From: Fidelibacterota bacterium
Lineage (GTDB): Bacteria > Marinisomatota > Marinisomatia > Marinisomatales > TCS55
DNA length: 45,918 bases
Assembly: GCA_004124535.1 (NCBI GenBank)
Contig: SCKQ01000014.1
Location: 1 to 45,918 of the forward strand
Direction: 5' to 3'
Position numbers and translations under genes: made by a program. Each line of letters starts with the position of its first letter. The first letter of the stretch is position 1. The notes beneath the pieces were generated by a model that was not told the origin of the DNA, made no database searches, and was given only the letters and a program-made list of their open reading frames with translations. Of the stretch, positions 35,757-44,124 are shown piece by piece.

Positions 35757-37126
35757 GCCAGAGGCAAGAAAAGTGATGCAATCAGGAAATAAAGTGTAAC
35801 ACCCAAAATATCAATACTGGTGGTGACGAAGGGTCCAGTGGCCACAGCGGGGTCTATTTCAAGCTTAGAGAGGAATAGGGGTACGAAAGCACCTATTGTT
35901 GTCGCAATTAGCATGGATGTTGTAATACTCAACCCAACAATAATACCTAGGTTCGGCGATAAATCCGTAAATCTTGTTAATGTAAAAAGTCCCAGCAAAA
36001 TTCCATAAAACACACCCAAAATAAGGCCAACGCGAATTTCCTTGAATAAGATTTTCATATTGTTGCCAACATTTACCCTCCCAGTCGCTAATCCGCGAAC
36101 AATGATTGTGGACGTTTGCGTACCGATGTTACCACCCATACCAATAATAACAGGAATGAAGGCTGCCAAGACAAGTGTGGTTTCCAGGATATTTTCATAT
36201 AACCCGATTATAGTTGCTGCTCCGATACCACCGATCCAACTGGCGAACAGCCAAGGCAGTCGGCTTTTGGCATTTTCCCATGAGGATTTAAGTAAAATTT
36301 CACGGTCTTTACCCACACCTGCCATTTTTAAGAAATCTTCAGTAGCTTCTTCTCGAATAACATCAACCACATCATCAACCATTACAATACCCAATAGATT
36401 TTCATCCTGATCTGTAACGGGTACAGCTAAATAATTATACTGAGAAACAACTTGGGCAACTTCTTCCTGGTCTGTATCAGGGCGAACGGTATGTACTTTC
36501 CTTACCATCAAATCTTTTAACAAAGAATCCGGAGAAGTGGTCACAAGATCACGGAGAGAAATAACGCCCATTAATTGATTAACGTCATTTGTTACATAAA
36601 GGTAAAAAACTGTTTCAGCTTGTTCTTCATGCTGAAGAGCAGCAATGGCAGCTCTGGCTGTCGTTTCTTCGTGGAGAGTAAACACATCTGTATACATCAA
36701 AGAACCGGCACTGTCCTCAGGATAAGCCAGTATTTCTTCCAGTTCTTCTACTTCTTCCTTTTTTAATAAATCAATAATACCCCGGGACTGTTCATCTGGG
36801 AGGAGGCTTAGGATTTCAGCACGATCACTGGCACTGATAGGATCGATTAATTTTGCAATGCGGTCTGCAGAAACTTCAGCTACAAGATTCTGGAGGATGG
36901 ATTCATCCAGTTCTGTCAGGAATTCACCCGTATGATCATTGGGCTGCATAAGATCAAAAAGTTGTTCTTGTTCAGATTCATCGAAGTAACGGAAAAGCAC
37001 AGACATATCAGCCGGATGTGTTTTGTTGATAAGTTTAATTAGGTTGGTATGGGCATGACGGCGCATAAGCCGGCGAAACGTATCGCCCAAAACTTGGATT
37101 TCCCGTTCAAACATCAGTTGTTTCAT
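35753..37126 (-). CDS. mgtE: Magnesium transporter MgtE
   Basis: The 457-aa protein has the MgtE layout: an N-terminal helical solenoid (about 1-130, with EQEQLFDLM and LLPDEQSRGIIDLL), two CBS domains (about 135-255, with YPEDSAGSLMYTDVFTLHEETT and VVDVIREEATEDFLKMAGV), and a five-helix channel domain from about 285 containing GMGGNIGTQTSTI and an IDPAVATGPFVTT final segment with the pore acidic residue. CBS and N domains close the channel when Mg is high. It overlaps the CPBP gene stop and the GT2 start by 4 nt each, so the genes are translationally coupled. Confidence 0.95.
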   Translation of the reverse strand: MKQLMFEREIQVLGDTFRRLMRRHAHTNLIKLINKTHPADMSVLFRYFDESEQEQLFDLMQPNDHTGEFLTELDESILQNLVAEVSADRIAKLIDPISASDRAEILSLLPDEQSRGIIDLLKKEEVEELEEILAYPEDSAGSLMYTDVFTLHEETTARAAIAALQHEEQAETVFYLYVTNDVNQLMGVISLRDLVTTSPDSLLKDLMVRKVHTVRPDTDQEEVAQVVSQYNYLAVPVTDQDENLLGIVMVDDVVDVIREEATEDFLKMAGVGKDREILLKSSWENAKSRLPWLFASWIGGIGAATIIGLYENILETTLVLAAFIPVIIGMGGNIGTQTSTIIVRGLATGRVNVGNNMKILFKEIRVGLILGVFYGILLGLFTLTRFTDLSPNLGIIVGLSITTSMLIATTIGAFVPLFLSKLEIDPAVATGPFVTTSIDILGVTLYFLIASLFLPLA

Positions 37127-37929
37127 GAGTACACCTTTGTGGTTTTATTCAGCCAGTTAAAACCAACATATATACACCCCACACCAATGAGTAATATCCA
37201 GGGAGCGACATGACCTTGCCACGTATAAATGTCATCCAGAACCTGATTATAATTGGTAAAGAGTAAAGCCACTAAATTATTCGCCGCATGAAGGATAAAA
37301 CCGGCCCAGATAGACCCCGTCCGCCAGGCCAGAAACCCCAGTATAACGCCAAGCATATAAATTTGAATTAACCAAAATGGGTTTAAGTGAATAATGGCAA
37401 AAAAAAGACTTGTTACCAAAACAGCCCGGGTGACATCCTGCCAATGTTCTTCAAGGAATTTCTGGAGAAAACCCCGGAATAATATTTCTTCACCCAGTGG
37501 TGCCAATACAACAATTCCAAATATCAGAAATACAGCCATATTGAAAGAATCAAACTTGAGCATATAACCCAATTGATCCAGGTATTCTGGCGGTGTGAAG
37601 AGTAAACTGGCTATCCGGTCAAATTCATCGACCAGTATAATGATACCCAGCGAAAGCACCAATGTTGACAAAATAACAGGAAAGGGAAGTTTGCGAATGC
37701 GCAAGCGGTCAACAAATGATTCTTTCCGGGCAGTCAAAAATAAAAGCAGTGGGATAACCATAAACCCTTGCCCGATAAATAAAGCCAGAAAATTAGTTAT
37801 ATTGTTATCATTCTCGGGGAGATAAACGATTCCAACGGAGGCAATAATAGTGCCCACCACCAGCGCTGATAACACTGAAAGAATTACAATTCCAAAGACA
37901 TTTTTTATGGTTAGAGTACTGCTCATCAC
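37123..37929 (-). CDS. CPBP family intramembrane glutamic endopeptidase
   Basis: The 268-aa polytopic protein carries the CAAX/CPBP (ABI) signature: EExxxR as EEILFR (Glu147, Glu148, Arg152), FAIIHLN with His181, and HAANN with His214. About seven to eight membrane segments are visible. The family (related to Rce1) cleaves membrane proteins or prenylated peptides; in bacteria many members are linked to peptide maturation or are of unknown substrate. It heads the seven-gene minus-strand operon; about 170 bases upstream separate it from the terminator at 38096. Confidence 0.9.
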   Translation of the reverse strand: MMSSTLTIKNVFGIVILSVLSALVVGTIIASVGIVYLPENDNNITNFLALFIGQGFMVIPLLLFLTARKESFVDRLRIRKLPFPVILSTLVLSLGIIILVDEFDRIASLLFTPPEYLDQLGYMLKFDSFNMAVFLIFGIVVLAPLGEEILFRGFLQKFLEEHWQDVTRAVLVTSLFFAIIHLNPFWLIQIYMLGVILGFLAWRTGSIWAGFILHAANNLVALLFTNYNQVLDDIYTWQGHVAPWILLIGVGCIYVGFNWLNKTTKVYS

Positions 37930-38095
37930 ATGTTTTTCTCGGTAAAGGGTCAGTTTCCGTTGTATTCATAAGCTAAAAAATTACTGCTAGACTTCCGAAA
38001 TGCAAAGTCTCCTTGTATTTTATATTGTAATCGATAGTAAAGCATATATATGTTTTGAGACTGTTTTTGTACTAAAAATTTCAAACCAGCACCTT

Positions 38096-38125
38096 AAAAA
38101 GCCCTGGACTTGTCCAGGGCTTTTT
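38096..38125 (-). terminator. Terminator of the SpoU methyltransferase gene
   Basis: GCCCTGGAC and GTCCAGGGC form a perfect 9-bp stem with a TT loop, flanked by AAAAA and TTTTT, so it can act in both directions. It directly follows the stop codon of the methyltransferase gene at 38124 on the minus strand; no plus-strand gene ends here. Confidence 0.92.
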
Positions 38126-38873
38126 AATTGATTTCTTTCAGCTTTTCCATCAATATACCTCCTGCCATGGCAACGTTTAAAGATTCGCCTGTACCAATCC
38201 GGGGGATAGCTATAAGGTGATTAATATTCTCTCGAGTCCTTTCGGAAATTCCATGCGCCTCATTACCTAGCACCAGCACCCATGGAGCTTCTATTTTATG
38301 GTTTGCCAAGTTAGTACCTTTATGGTCAGCACCAATGATCGCATGTGTAGCGTCAAATTGTTTTATATTTGCATCTAAAATACAGGTGACGTTGAAATGA
38401 GCACCCATTCCACTACGTACCACTTTTGGATTATAAATATCTACACAATCCCCCGATAAAGATATATTGTTAATTCCAAACCAGGCAGCTGTGCGTAAAA
38501 GTGTACCCATATTTCCTGGCTCTGAAATGCTATCGAGAAAAAGCCAGTTGCAGTTTAACTTATCATCAAGTACCTGATTATCAGGGATGAAACAAACACC
38601 TAAAATACCCGATGGTGTTTCCGTTGCAGACATTGTTTTCATTTCGGCTGGCGACACATTTTGGGCCCCTGGGCATTCTTTTATAACATCTTTAACCAAC
38701 CCTGGAAAGTTGCTTTGGAATGTATCTGTAAAATACGCTAGATGGAGATGTTCATTGGTTAGCAATGCTTCCTGAAACAATCGCCGACCCTCAATAATAT
38801 ATTGATTGTGGGTAGCACGACCCTTACTTCTATGTAAGGAACGAATATGTTTTAAATTAGCTTTTACAACCAT
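38124..38873 (-). CDS. SpoU/TrmH-family RNA 2'-O-methyltransferase
   Basis: This 249-aa SPOUT methyltransferase transfers methyl from SAM to a ribose 2'-OH of rRNA or tRNA. The ATG at 38873 (MVVKANLKHIRSLHRSKGR, the usual beginning) is preferred over the upstream in-frame TTG at 38888. It has an N-terminal L30e-like substrate-binding part, then the knot motifs: SEPGNMGTLLRTAAWFG (motif 1, with catalytic Arg), VLGNEAHGIS (motif 2) and IPRIGTGESLNVAMAGGI (motif 3). Target cannot be set from sequence (RlmB-like or TrmH-like). It is divergent from proS; the 78-base gap must hold both promoters. Confidence 0.92.
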   Translation of the reverse strand: MVVKANLKHIRSLHRSKGRATHNQYIIEGRRLFQEALLTNEHLHLAYFTDTFQSNFPGLVKDVIKECPGAQNVSPAEMKTMSATETPSGILGVCFIPDNQVLDDKLNCNWLFLDSISEPGNMGTLLRTAAWFGINNISLSGDCVDIYNPKVVRSGMGAHFNVTCILDANIKQFDATHAIIGADHKGTNLANHKIEAPWVLVLGNEAHGISERTRENINHLIAIPRIGTGESLNVAMAGGILMEKLKEIN

Positions 38874-38951
38874 ATAACTCACGAACAAACAGTTTGATTG
38901 CCCAGACGAACCCCGGTAATTTCAGCCTCAATTTTATTTAGAGCAATCGTT

Positions 38952-40418
38952 ATGTCTAAGGGAGTTACACCACAAAGCAAAGATTATTCAGCCTGGTATA
39001 CTGACGTTGTTATTAAGGCAGGCTTGGCTGATTACGGCCCGGTAAAAGGGACCATGGTTATAAAACCGTATGGTTTTTCCTTATGGGATAATATTAAAGA
39101 ATCCCTTGATCATATGCTAAAGGAAACGGGTCACGTAAATGCCTATTTCCCCATGTTTATTCCAAAATCTTATCTGGCTAAAGAAGCAGAACATGTGGAA
39201 GGATTTGCTAAGGAATGTGCTGTTGTAACTCATACTCGCCTAAAAGCAGACGGTGACGGTGGTATTATCGTTGATCCCGCATCACGTTTGGAAGAAGAAG
39301 TTATCGTGCGGCCCACTTCAGAGACCATTATTTGGTCTATGTATAAAAAATGGATTCAATCATACCGGGATCTACCGCTATTGATTAACCAATGGGTAAA
39401 TGTTGTTCGTTGGGAAATGCGTACAAGGTTGTTTCTGCGAACAACAGAATTTCTTTGGCAGGAGGGCCATACGGCTCACGCTACTGCTGAAGAAGCTGAA
39501 GAAGAAACGCTGCAAATTCTAGAATTGTATCGCCAACTTGCAGAAGACTTTTTGGCTATTCCGGTTTTAACAGGTCTCAAAACAGATGCAGAAAAATTTG
39601 CCGGTGCAGAAAAAACATATTGTATTGAAGCAATGATGGGTGATAAACGTTCACTGCAAGCGGGAACATCCCATAATCTGGGACAGAATTTTGCTAAAGC
39701 TTTTGAGGTAACATTTCAAACAAAAGATAATAAAGAAGATTATGTATATGCCACGAGCTGGGGAGTAAGTACTAGGTTAGTGGGTGCTGTTGTTATGGCT
39801 CACGGTGATGATAAAGGGTTACGCCTGCCACCAAAAATAGCACCCCATCAAGTTGTTATTGTGCCTATTGCGAGAAACGAAAGCCATGTACAATTAATTA
39901 AAGATTTCATTGAACCGATTACTATTGGTTTAAAAGAAAACAATGTTCGCGTGTATGAAGATTGGTCAGAAAATTCACCAGGCTTCAAATTTAATGAGTG
40001 GGAAATGAAGGGCGCCCCCTTGCGGATGGAAGTTGGTCCACGAGATGTAGAAAATAATGAAGTTGTTCTTGTTCGACGAGACAATGGGGTAAAATTGTCA
40101 CTTGGCAAAGATGAGCTAATAAACAAGATATCTAATTTATTAGATGAAATTCAGTCAAGTTTATTTGATCAAGCCAAATCGTTTAGAGAAGACAATACTC
40201 ATTCTGCAAACAGTTATAATGAGTTTAAAGATATTATTTCTTCTGGGGGGTTCATCCGTTGTGGATGGGATGGAGAGGCAAAAACAGAAGCTGCGATAAA
40301 AAATGAAACCAAAGCTACCATCCGCTGCATACCTTTTGATGAACAAACGGATGGATTAAGCTGTATTTACTCCGGTAAGCCCGCCAAACACGAAGTCATT
40401 TACGCAAAAGCGTATTGA
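38952..40418 (+). CDS. proS: Prolyl-tRNA synthetase, short archaeal/eukaryotic-type
   Basis: ProRS charges tRNA-Pro. The ATG at 38952 (MSKGVTPQSKDYSAWYTDVV) is the family-typical start; an in-frame TTG at 38898 would add 18 residues with no support. The protein is 488 aa and lacks the INS editing domain of the long bacterial type. It ends with the C-terminal zinc-like/tyrosine-terminated domain (final YAKAY), as in archaeal and Thermus enzymes. Class II motifs are clear: VRPTSETIIW, motif 2 RWEMRTRLFLRTTEFLWQEGH, and motif 3 region GDDKGLRLPP, followed by the anticodon-binding domain. It begins a plus-strand unit with recO and two further genes. Confidence 0.95.
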   Translation: MSKGVTPQSKDYSAWYTDVVIKAGLADYGPVKGTMVIKPYGFSLWDNIKESLDHMLKETGHVNAYFPMFIPKSYLAKEAEHVEGFAKECAVVTHTRLKADGDGGIIVDPASRLEEEVIVRPTSETIIWSMYKKWIQSYRDLPLLINQWVNVVRWEMRTRLFLRTTEFLWQEGHTAHATAEEAEEETLQILELYRQLAEDFLAIPVLTGLKTDAEKFAGAEKTYCIEAMMGDKRSLQAGTSHNLGQNFAKAFEVTFQTKDNKEDYVYATSWGVSTRLVGAVVMAHGDDKGLRLPPKIAPHQVVIVPIARNESHVQLIKDFIEPITIGLKENNVRVYEDWSENSPGFKFNEWEMKGAPLRMEVGPRDVENNEVVLVRRDNGVKLSLGKDELINKISNLLDEIQSSLFDQAKSFREDNTHSANSYNEFKDIISSGGFIRCGWDGEAKTEAAIKNETKATIRCIPFDEQTDGLSCIYSGKPAKHEVIYAKAY

Positions 40419-40433
40419 TCAGTAACGGTCATC

Positions 40434-41138
40434 ATGATCGTTAAAACTACAGCTATAGTACTAAAACGATTTCCCTATGGTGACACAAGTCTCATCGCCC
40501 GCTGTTTTACACGGGACTATGGCAAAGTCAGCATTATGGTACGCGGCGCACAGCGTAAAAAATCCCCGCGCAGCGCTTACTTTCAACCGGCTAATTACCT
40601 GGAAACACTTTTGTATTATAAACAGAATCGTGATATGCACATGTTGTCTAAAGTCAGTTTTATAAAGAACTGGATTCGGTTCCAGGATGACCTGAAACGC
40701 CTGTCATACGCCCTTACAACTGTAGAACTTGTTGATAAAACAGTTGTCGATCAGGACCCTCATGAAGACTTGTTTGATGAACTAGCGGCCACTTTATCAT
40801 TTTTCCACAATGAGGAAAAGTATTTCAATTTGTGTTTCTGGTATTTTGAATTACGTTTGTTGCGATTGCTGGGCTTTCAACCTCATTTACCGGAAAGGGA
40901 ATTCCCGGGCCTGGTTCTTCCAGATCCCAATGGCGGTCCCAGTAGCTACAATATTCTTGAATATCTAATCCAGGCAAATATCTATGATTCTTCTTTCCGT
41001 GGGGATTTATCAAAGCAACGTGTTACAGCTAAAGACAGGAATGTCATCGGCAATTATATTTCAGCTAATCTGGAATATCATTTTGATACATACCGAAACT
41101 TGAAATCATTAAAAATACTGAAACAGCTTCTCACATGA
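40434..41138 (+). CDS. recO: DNA repair protein RecO
   Basis: RecO works with RecR to load RecA onto SSB-coated DNA. The 234-aa protein has the family's N-terminal OB fold (MIVKTTAIVLKRFPYGDTSLIARCFTRDYGKVSIMVRGAQRKKS) and the all-helical C-terminal part (YFELRLLRLLGFQPHLPE). The four-cysteine zinc site of many RecO proteins is missing: the region after LLGFQPHL has no CxxC pairs, which also occurs in other lineages. It lies 15 nt after proS, and its stop is 1 nt from the next ATG. Confidence 0.92.
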   Translation: MIVKTTAIVLKRFPYGDTSLIARCFTRDYGKVSIMVRGAQRKKSPRSAYFQPANYLETLLYYKQNRDMHMLSKVSFIKNWIRFQDDLKRLSYALTTVELVDKTVVDQDPHEDLFDELAATLSFFHNEEKYFNLCFWYFELRLLRLLGFQPHLPEREFPGLVLPDPNGGPSSYNILEYLIQANIYDSSFRGDLSKQRVTAKDRNVIGNYISANLEYHFDTYRNLKSLKILKQLLT

Positions 41139-41139
41139 T

Positions 41140-42009
41140 ATGAATCAGAATGTTATCAACGGTCAATTATGTCAAGAAAACGGCCAATCCTTCATTGCCA
41201 GCGCCGACAACAATTATTTTGAAGACAGGCTGATTTGGCAAGGCTATTTGACACATTGGTTGGGTCAAAAAGTTGTTGCGCGGGAATTGCCCCAATTGGA
41301 CTATGACTCCGGCCAGCCCATTATTATTTTGTGGCCAGAGGAACCGCCACCAGAAGAACCATGTGTTGATTTTTATTATAATGAACGATTGGTAAAATAT
41401 CCCGCTTCTTTATTTGGCCATAACGCTATCAATATTAATGGCAACATTTACAATTTTTCACACTTACTGAATGAAAACGAGATCATGACACCTGAAGAAT
41501 ATTTTTATCGTCCGGCCCTTGGTGAATTTGCGCCATCACCGGTCAATGGTAAATTTGAGATCCTTGCAGATGGCACGGCTTATTATGATAAATTCGGCCG
41601 TAACTTTATGCGCACGGTCCATGTATTACGTATCAGAGGTATGGATACAAAACGCTTAAGCAATATACTTGATGAAGAACTGGAAATTATTCACAATACA
41701 CCCATCAATCCCAAAAAACCGGAGAAATACGCAGATTTCAGTATTTTTTCGAGAAGTTGTTCTACAATAATAAGGGATGGATTTAGGAAATACGGGTTGA
41801 AAAATATCACTGGTATTCTACCGAGAGATTTGTTTGTAAGTACAATATTCAATGTATATAAACAACGCCAGGATATGGGTATTAATCTGGAACTTTATTC
41901 TATGCCACAATTAAAAGTGCCCGAATCTCCCTATTCAGTCATGACACCAGTAATAAATATTAAACATAGAAAACAGCATAAAGCATTAATTGCAGCAGGC
42001 CTGATTTGA
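41140..42009 (+). CDS. Candidate permuted papain-fold (NlpC/P60-related) protein
   Basis: The 289-aa protein has no signal peptide. Residues 1-68 look like a compact beta domain (VINGQLCQENGQSFIAS...GQPIIILWP), possibly OB-like, followed by a proline-rich linker PEEPPPEEP. The second part has GHNAININGNIYNFSH (His94) before SRSCSTIIRDGFRKYG (Cys207) and LPRDLF. His-before-Cys order with GHxAI and a CSTxIRDG helix resembles circularly permuted NlpC/P60 enzymes such as the YiiX/LRAT or DUF4105 groups. Inference: a cysteine amidase or acyltransferase. It sits between recO and the rhomboid gene, with 3-nt overlap to the latter. Confidence 0.6.
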   Translation: MNQNVINGQLCQENGQSFIASADNNYFEDRLIWQGYLTHWLGQKVVARELPQLDYDSGQPIIILWPEEPPPEEPCVDFYYNERLVKYPASLFGHNAININGNIYNFSHLLNENEIMTPEEYFYRPALGEFAPSPVNGKFEILADGTAYYDKFGRNFMRTVHVLRIRGMDTKRLSNILDEELEIIHNTPINPKKPEKYADFSIFSRSCSTIIRDGFRKYGLKNITGILPRDLFVSTIFNVYKQRQDMGINLELYSMPQLKVPESPYSVMTPVINIKHRKQHKALIAAGLI

Positions 42010-42830
42010 GATATCAGTTTCAATCCGAGCAGGGCAATCTTTCATTCAAGCCCAAGTTTTTCACAGAAGCGATCAAGATTCTTATTTGGATCAACGTTGG
42101 GCTGTTTTTATTAAAACTTATTTCCCAGAGCCAGATTGACCTGGCCAGAATATTTGGATTATCTCCAAATACTGTTTGGCCCATGATCTGGCAGCCGCTG
42201 ACATATATGTTTATTCATGGGGATTTTTTCCATGTTTTGATCAATATGTTTGTATTGTGGATGTTTGGTTCTGAAATGGAATCCATTTGGGGACGCAAAC
42301 AGTTTTTACGTTATTATTTTCTAACGGGTATTGGTTCGGGACTCGTATGGTTATTATTCAATTTGGGCCAGTCTTATGCGGTCCTTATCGGGGCAAGTGG
42401 AGCAATATACGGCATACTGTTAGCTTATGGGATGATGTTTCCGAACCGCACTGTATACCTCTATTTTATGATTCCCATCAAGGTAAAGTGGTTTGTGATA
42501 TTTTTGGGTACTATTGCATTTTTATCTTCATTTAATAATCATTCCAATATCAGCCACTTAACGCACTTGTCCGGGATGGCTATCGGTTTTGTATATTTAC
42601 GTTATTATTGGCACTGGAAGGATTTTCGGTTCTCAATTTACAAGCAGTTGGAAGAGTTTCGTTCTTCAATGAGCAGTCGTAGTGATCAGAAAAAGATGGA
42701 AATGCAGTACAAGATTAACCAGCTTCTGGATAAAATCAATGAAACGGGTTATGAAAGCCTTACTGATGAAGAAAAAGATTCGCTTTATAGAGCGAGCAAA
42801 GACTTTTCCAGAAATCGCGAAAAAGATTAA
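42006..42830 (+). CDS. Rhomboid-family intramembrane serine protease
   Basis: The 274-aa protein starts with TTG at 42006, overlapping the previous stop, with no ATG available before the first membrane helix. Six membrane segments span about 22-200. The catalytic dyad is Ser131 in GASGA and His187 in HLTHLSGM; the L1 loop WGRKQFLRYYF and the HGDFFHVLINM helix with His/Asn oxyanion residues are present. A C-terminal cytosolic tail (LLDKINETGYESLTDEEKDSLYRAS) is the small helical domain that follows many Bacteroidota-type rhomboids. Substrates are membrane proteins; none is indicated here. It converges with the exosortase-associated gene. Confidence 0.93.
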   Translation: MRYQFQSEQGNLSFKPKFFTEAIKILIWINVGLFLLKLISQSQIDLARIFGLSPNTVWPMIWQPLTYMFIHGDFFHVLINMFVLWMFGSEMESIWGRKQFLRYYFLTGIGSGLVWLLFNLGQSYAVLIGASGAIYGILLAYGMMFPNRTVYLYFMIPIKVKWFVIFLGTIAFLSSFNNHSNISHLTHLSGMAIGFVYLRYYWHWKDFRFSIYKQLEEFRSSMSSRSDQKKMEMQYKINQLLDKINETGYESLTDEEKDSLYRASKDFSRNREKD

Positions 42831-43330
42831 TCTTTAAGTAGCTCATCTGCTTCCCGAACCGCTAAAACACCCAAGATCAAAAATAATGCTTTATACACTT
42901 TTTCGTGTATATTTATCAGAGGAGCTAACCAAGTGAAGCCATAAATAATTCCCAAAGCAGCAATGGGAATTATCAAGAATAATAAACTATTATAGATCCA
43001 AATAACCCGGGCGAAGCGTTTGTTTTTTGTGGGCCAGACCATGGCCATAGCCAGCCAGAAATAGCCATTAAAAGGCACTTCAATTTTTACCTTTGGGAAA
43101 GAATCTGATAGCGATGATAGAAAAAATTCATCCCTTCCTGGTGTGGTAAGAATATCACTGTCAGGCTTGATGAAAGAATCAAAGGCAGGCAGGATGAATT
43201 CTCGAACAGCAAAGGATTGTATTGGACGAATAAATAATATATAAACCAGCCCGATGGCAATCAGGCTGATGATAAGCTGGCGCCAGAAAAGATATCGTTC
43301 CGATCGCTCACGGTAGTCCATAGATACCAC
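42827..43330 (-). CDS. Membrane protein linked to exosortase (XrtF-associated-like)
   Basis: The 167-aa protein has a helix at about 18-36, a soluble periplasmic-type loop (REFILPAFDSFIKPDSD...VKIEVPFNGYFW), then three more helices. In Bacteroidota, XrtF is often followed by a small membrane partner of similar size; I assign this role by position and topology, not by clear motif. Its ATG (43330, or 43321) lies 60-70 nt inside the exosortase gene, an unusually long same-strand overlap. Its last 4 nt overlap the end of the convergent rhomboid gene. Confidence 0.65.
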   Translation of the reverse strand: MVSMDYRERSERYLFWRQLIISLIAIGLVYILFIRPIQSFAVREFILPAFDSFIKPDSDILTTPGRDEFFLSSLSDSFPKVKIEVPFNGYFWLAMAMVWPTKNKRFARVIWIYNSLLFLIIPIAALGIIYGFTWLAPLINIHEKVYKALFLILGVLAVREADELLKD

Positions 43331-43803
43331 AATGTTAATACAATAGGATAGAAAAATACAAAAGAACTCCAGTTATGTAAAGGATCCCAGTATTGAGGAT
43401 AATACAAATTAGATAGTGCAAAAAAAGCAATACGAAATACGTTGGCAATAAATAACATTCCGATTCCGCCAGCTATAAACATTAATCTTTTTTTTGCATC
43501 ACCGGAATATGCGATGATAAAGCCGGCGTAAAGACCAAGCAATTCCATGCCATTGCAGCCGTTTTGGATTTCCACTCCTCTGTTACCAGCACAGGCGATA
43601 AAACGTCCGGCTGTCTCGATTTCCCAACCCACAAACGATAATCCTGCAGCAGCGAGTTTTACACCTGTTATGCTCAGCCATGTGTCTATCCTGCCATCTG
43701 GAAGGACAACCAAATCATAAACCAACTGCCAGGCAGCATATACACCGCCTGCTTTCAATAGGAATAATGTAAGCGGGGAAAATCTACTTTTTATGTTTAT
43801 CAT
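43261..43803 (-). CDS. Exosortase/archaeosortase family protein, XrtF-like
   Basis: The 180-aa polytopic membrane protein carries the three exosortase catalytic residues in the right order: Cys83 in QNGCNGMELLGLYAGF, Arg124 in ANVFRIAFF and His143 in PLHNWSSF. The short length and NGCNGMELL form fit the XrtF branch. Exosortases cleave C-terminal sorting signals (short motif, hydrophobic helix, basic tail) and transfer the protein to a surface anchor. It overlaps the 58-aa gene upstream by 20 nt and the downstream partner by about 70 nt, so all three are probably made together. Confidence 0.88.
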   Translation of the reverse strand: MINIKSRFSPLTLFLLKAGGVYAAWQLVYDLVVLPDGRIDTWLSITGVKLAAAGLSFVGWEIETAGRFIACAGNRGVEIQNGCNGMELLGLYAGFIIAYSGDAKKRLMFIAGGIGMLFIANVFRIAFFALSNLYYPQYWDPLHNWSSFVFFYPIVLTLWYLWTTVSDRNDIFSGASLSSA

Positions 43804-43960
43804 ACAGTTTTTTTAATGCCATTGCTCCGCCGGCCGCAGCCAGAAGTCCAAGTCCGCCGATGGGTGCCTGGTTTGGAGCCCCGGGAAAATTCGGCTGGGC
43901 AGAGATGATAGAAATCAGAGGAAGTGTTATGGCGATTATTATACTTATGTGTTTTTGCAT
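43784..43960 (-). CDS. 58-aa putative exosortase substrate
   Basis: I found this short frame by reading the reverse strand upstream of the exosortase. The protein has a signal peptide (hydrophobic 5-21, ending ISA-QPN), a minimal mature part of about ten residues (NFPGAPNQA), and then a tripartite tail: PIGG at 33-36, a small hydrophobic helix LGLLAAAGGAMAL at 37-49, and a basic end KKLYDKHKK. This is the architecture of exosortase targets, close to the PID/PGG-type CTERM signals seen beside XrtF-like enzymes. Its 3' end overlaps the exosortase start by 20 nt. The role as substrate is inferred from architecture and linkage. Confidence 0.75.
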   Translation of the reverse strand: MQKHISIIIAITLPLISIISAQPNFPGAPNQAPIGGLGLLAAAGGAMALKKLYDKHKK

Positions 43961-43984
43961 ATTATTTTCTTATGAATCTATTCT

Positions 43985-44111
43985 GTCATAGCGAGGAAGG
44001 ATGACGAAGCTATCCCCTGGGTAAATTGAAAACCGTACATCATTGATTCCTCGACAATTAATTAAAGTAAGGAGATTGCTTCGTCGCTCGTTCCTCACTT
44101 CTCGCAATGAC
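43985..44111. repeat. GTCATTGCGAG-type dispersed palindromic repeat
   Basis: The gap between the sorting-domain gene and the 58-aa gene holds inverted arms: GTCATAGCGAGGAAGG...GACGAAGCTATCCCC on the left and GGAGATTGCTTCGTCGC...TCTCGCAATGAC on the right. To my knowledge this motif (GTCATTGCGAGG...GACGAAGCAATC) is one of the most widely scattered intergenic repeats in bacteria of several phyla. A transcript hairpin here could separate expression of the two genes. Confidence 0.75.
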
Positions 44112-44124
44112 ATTAATTTCATTA

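Noticed and set aside
38898..38951. 18-residue N-terminal extension of ProRS from a TTG
   Set aside because: The family begins at the MSKGVTPQSKDYS position; the extension has no support.
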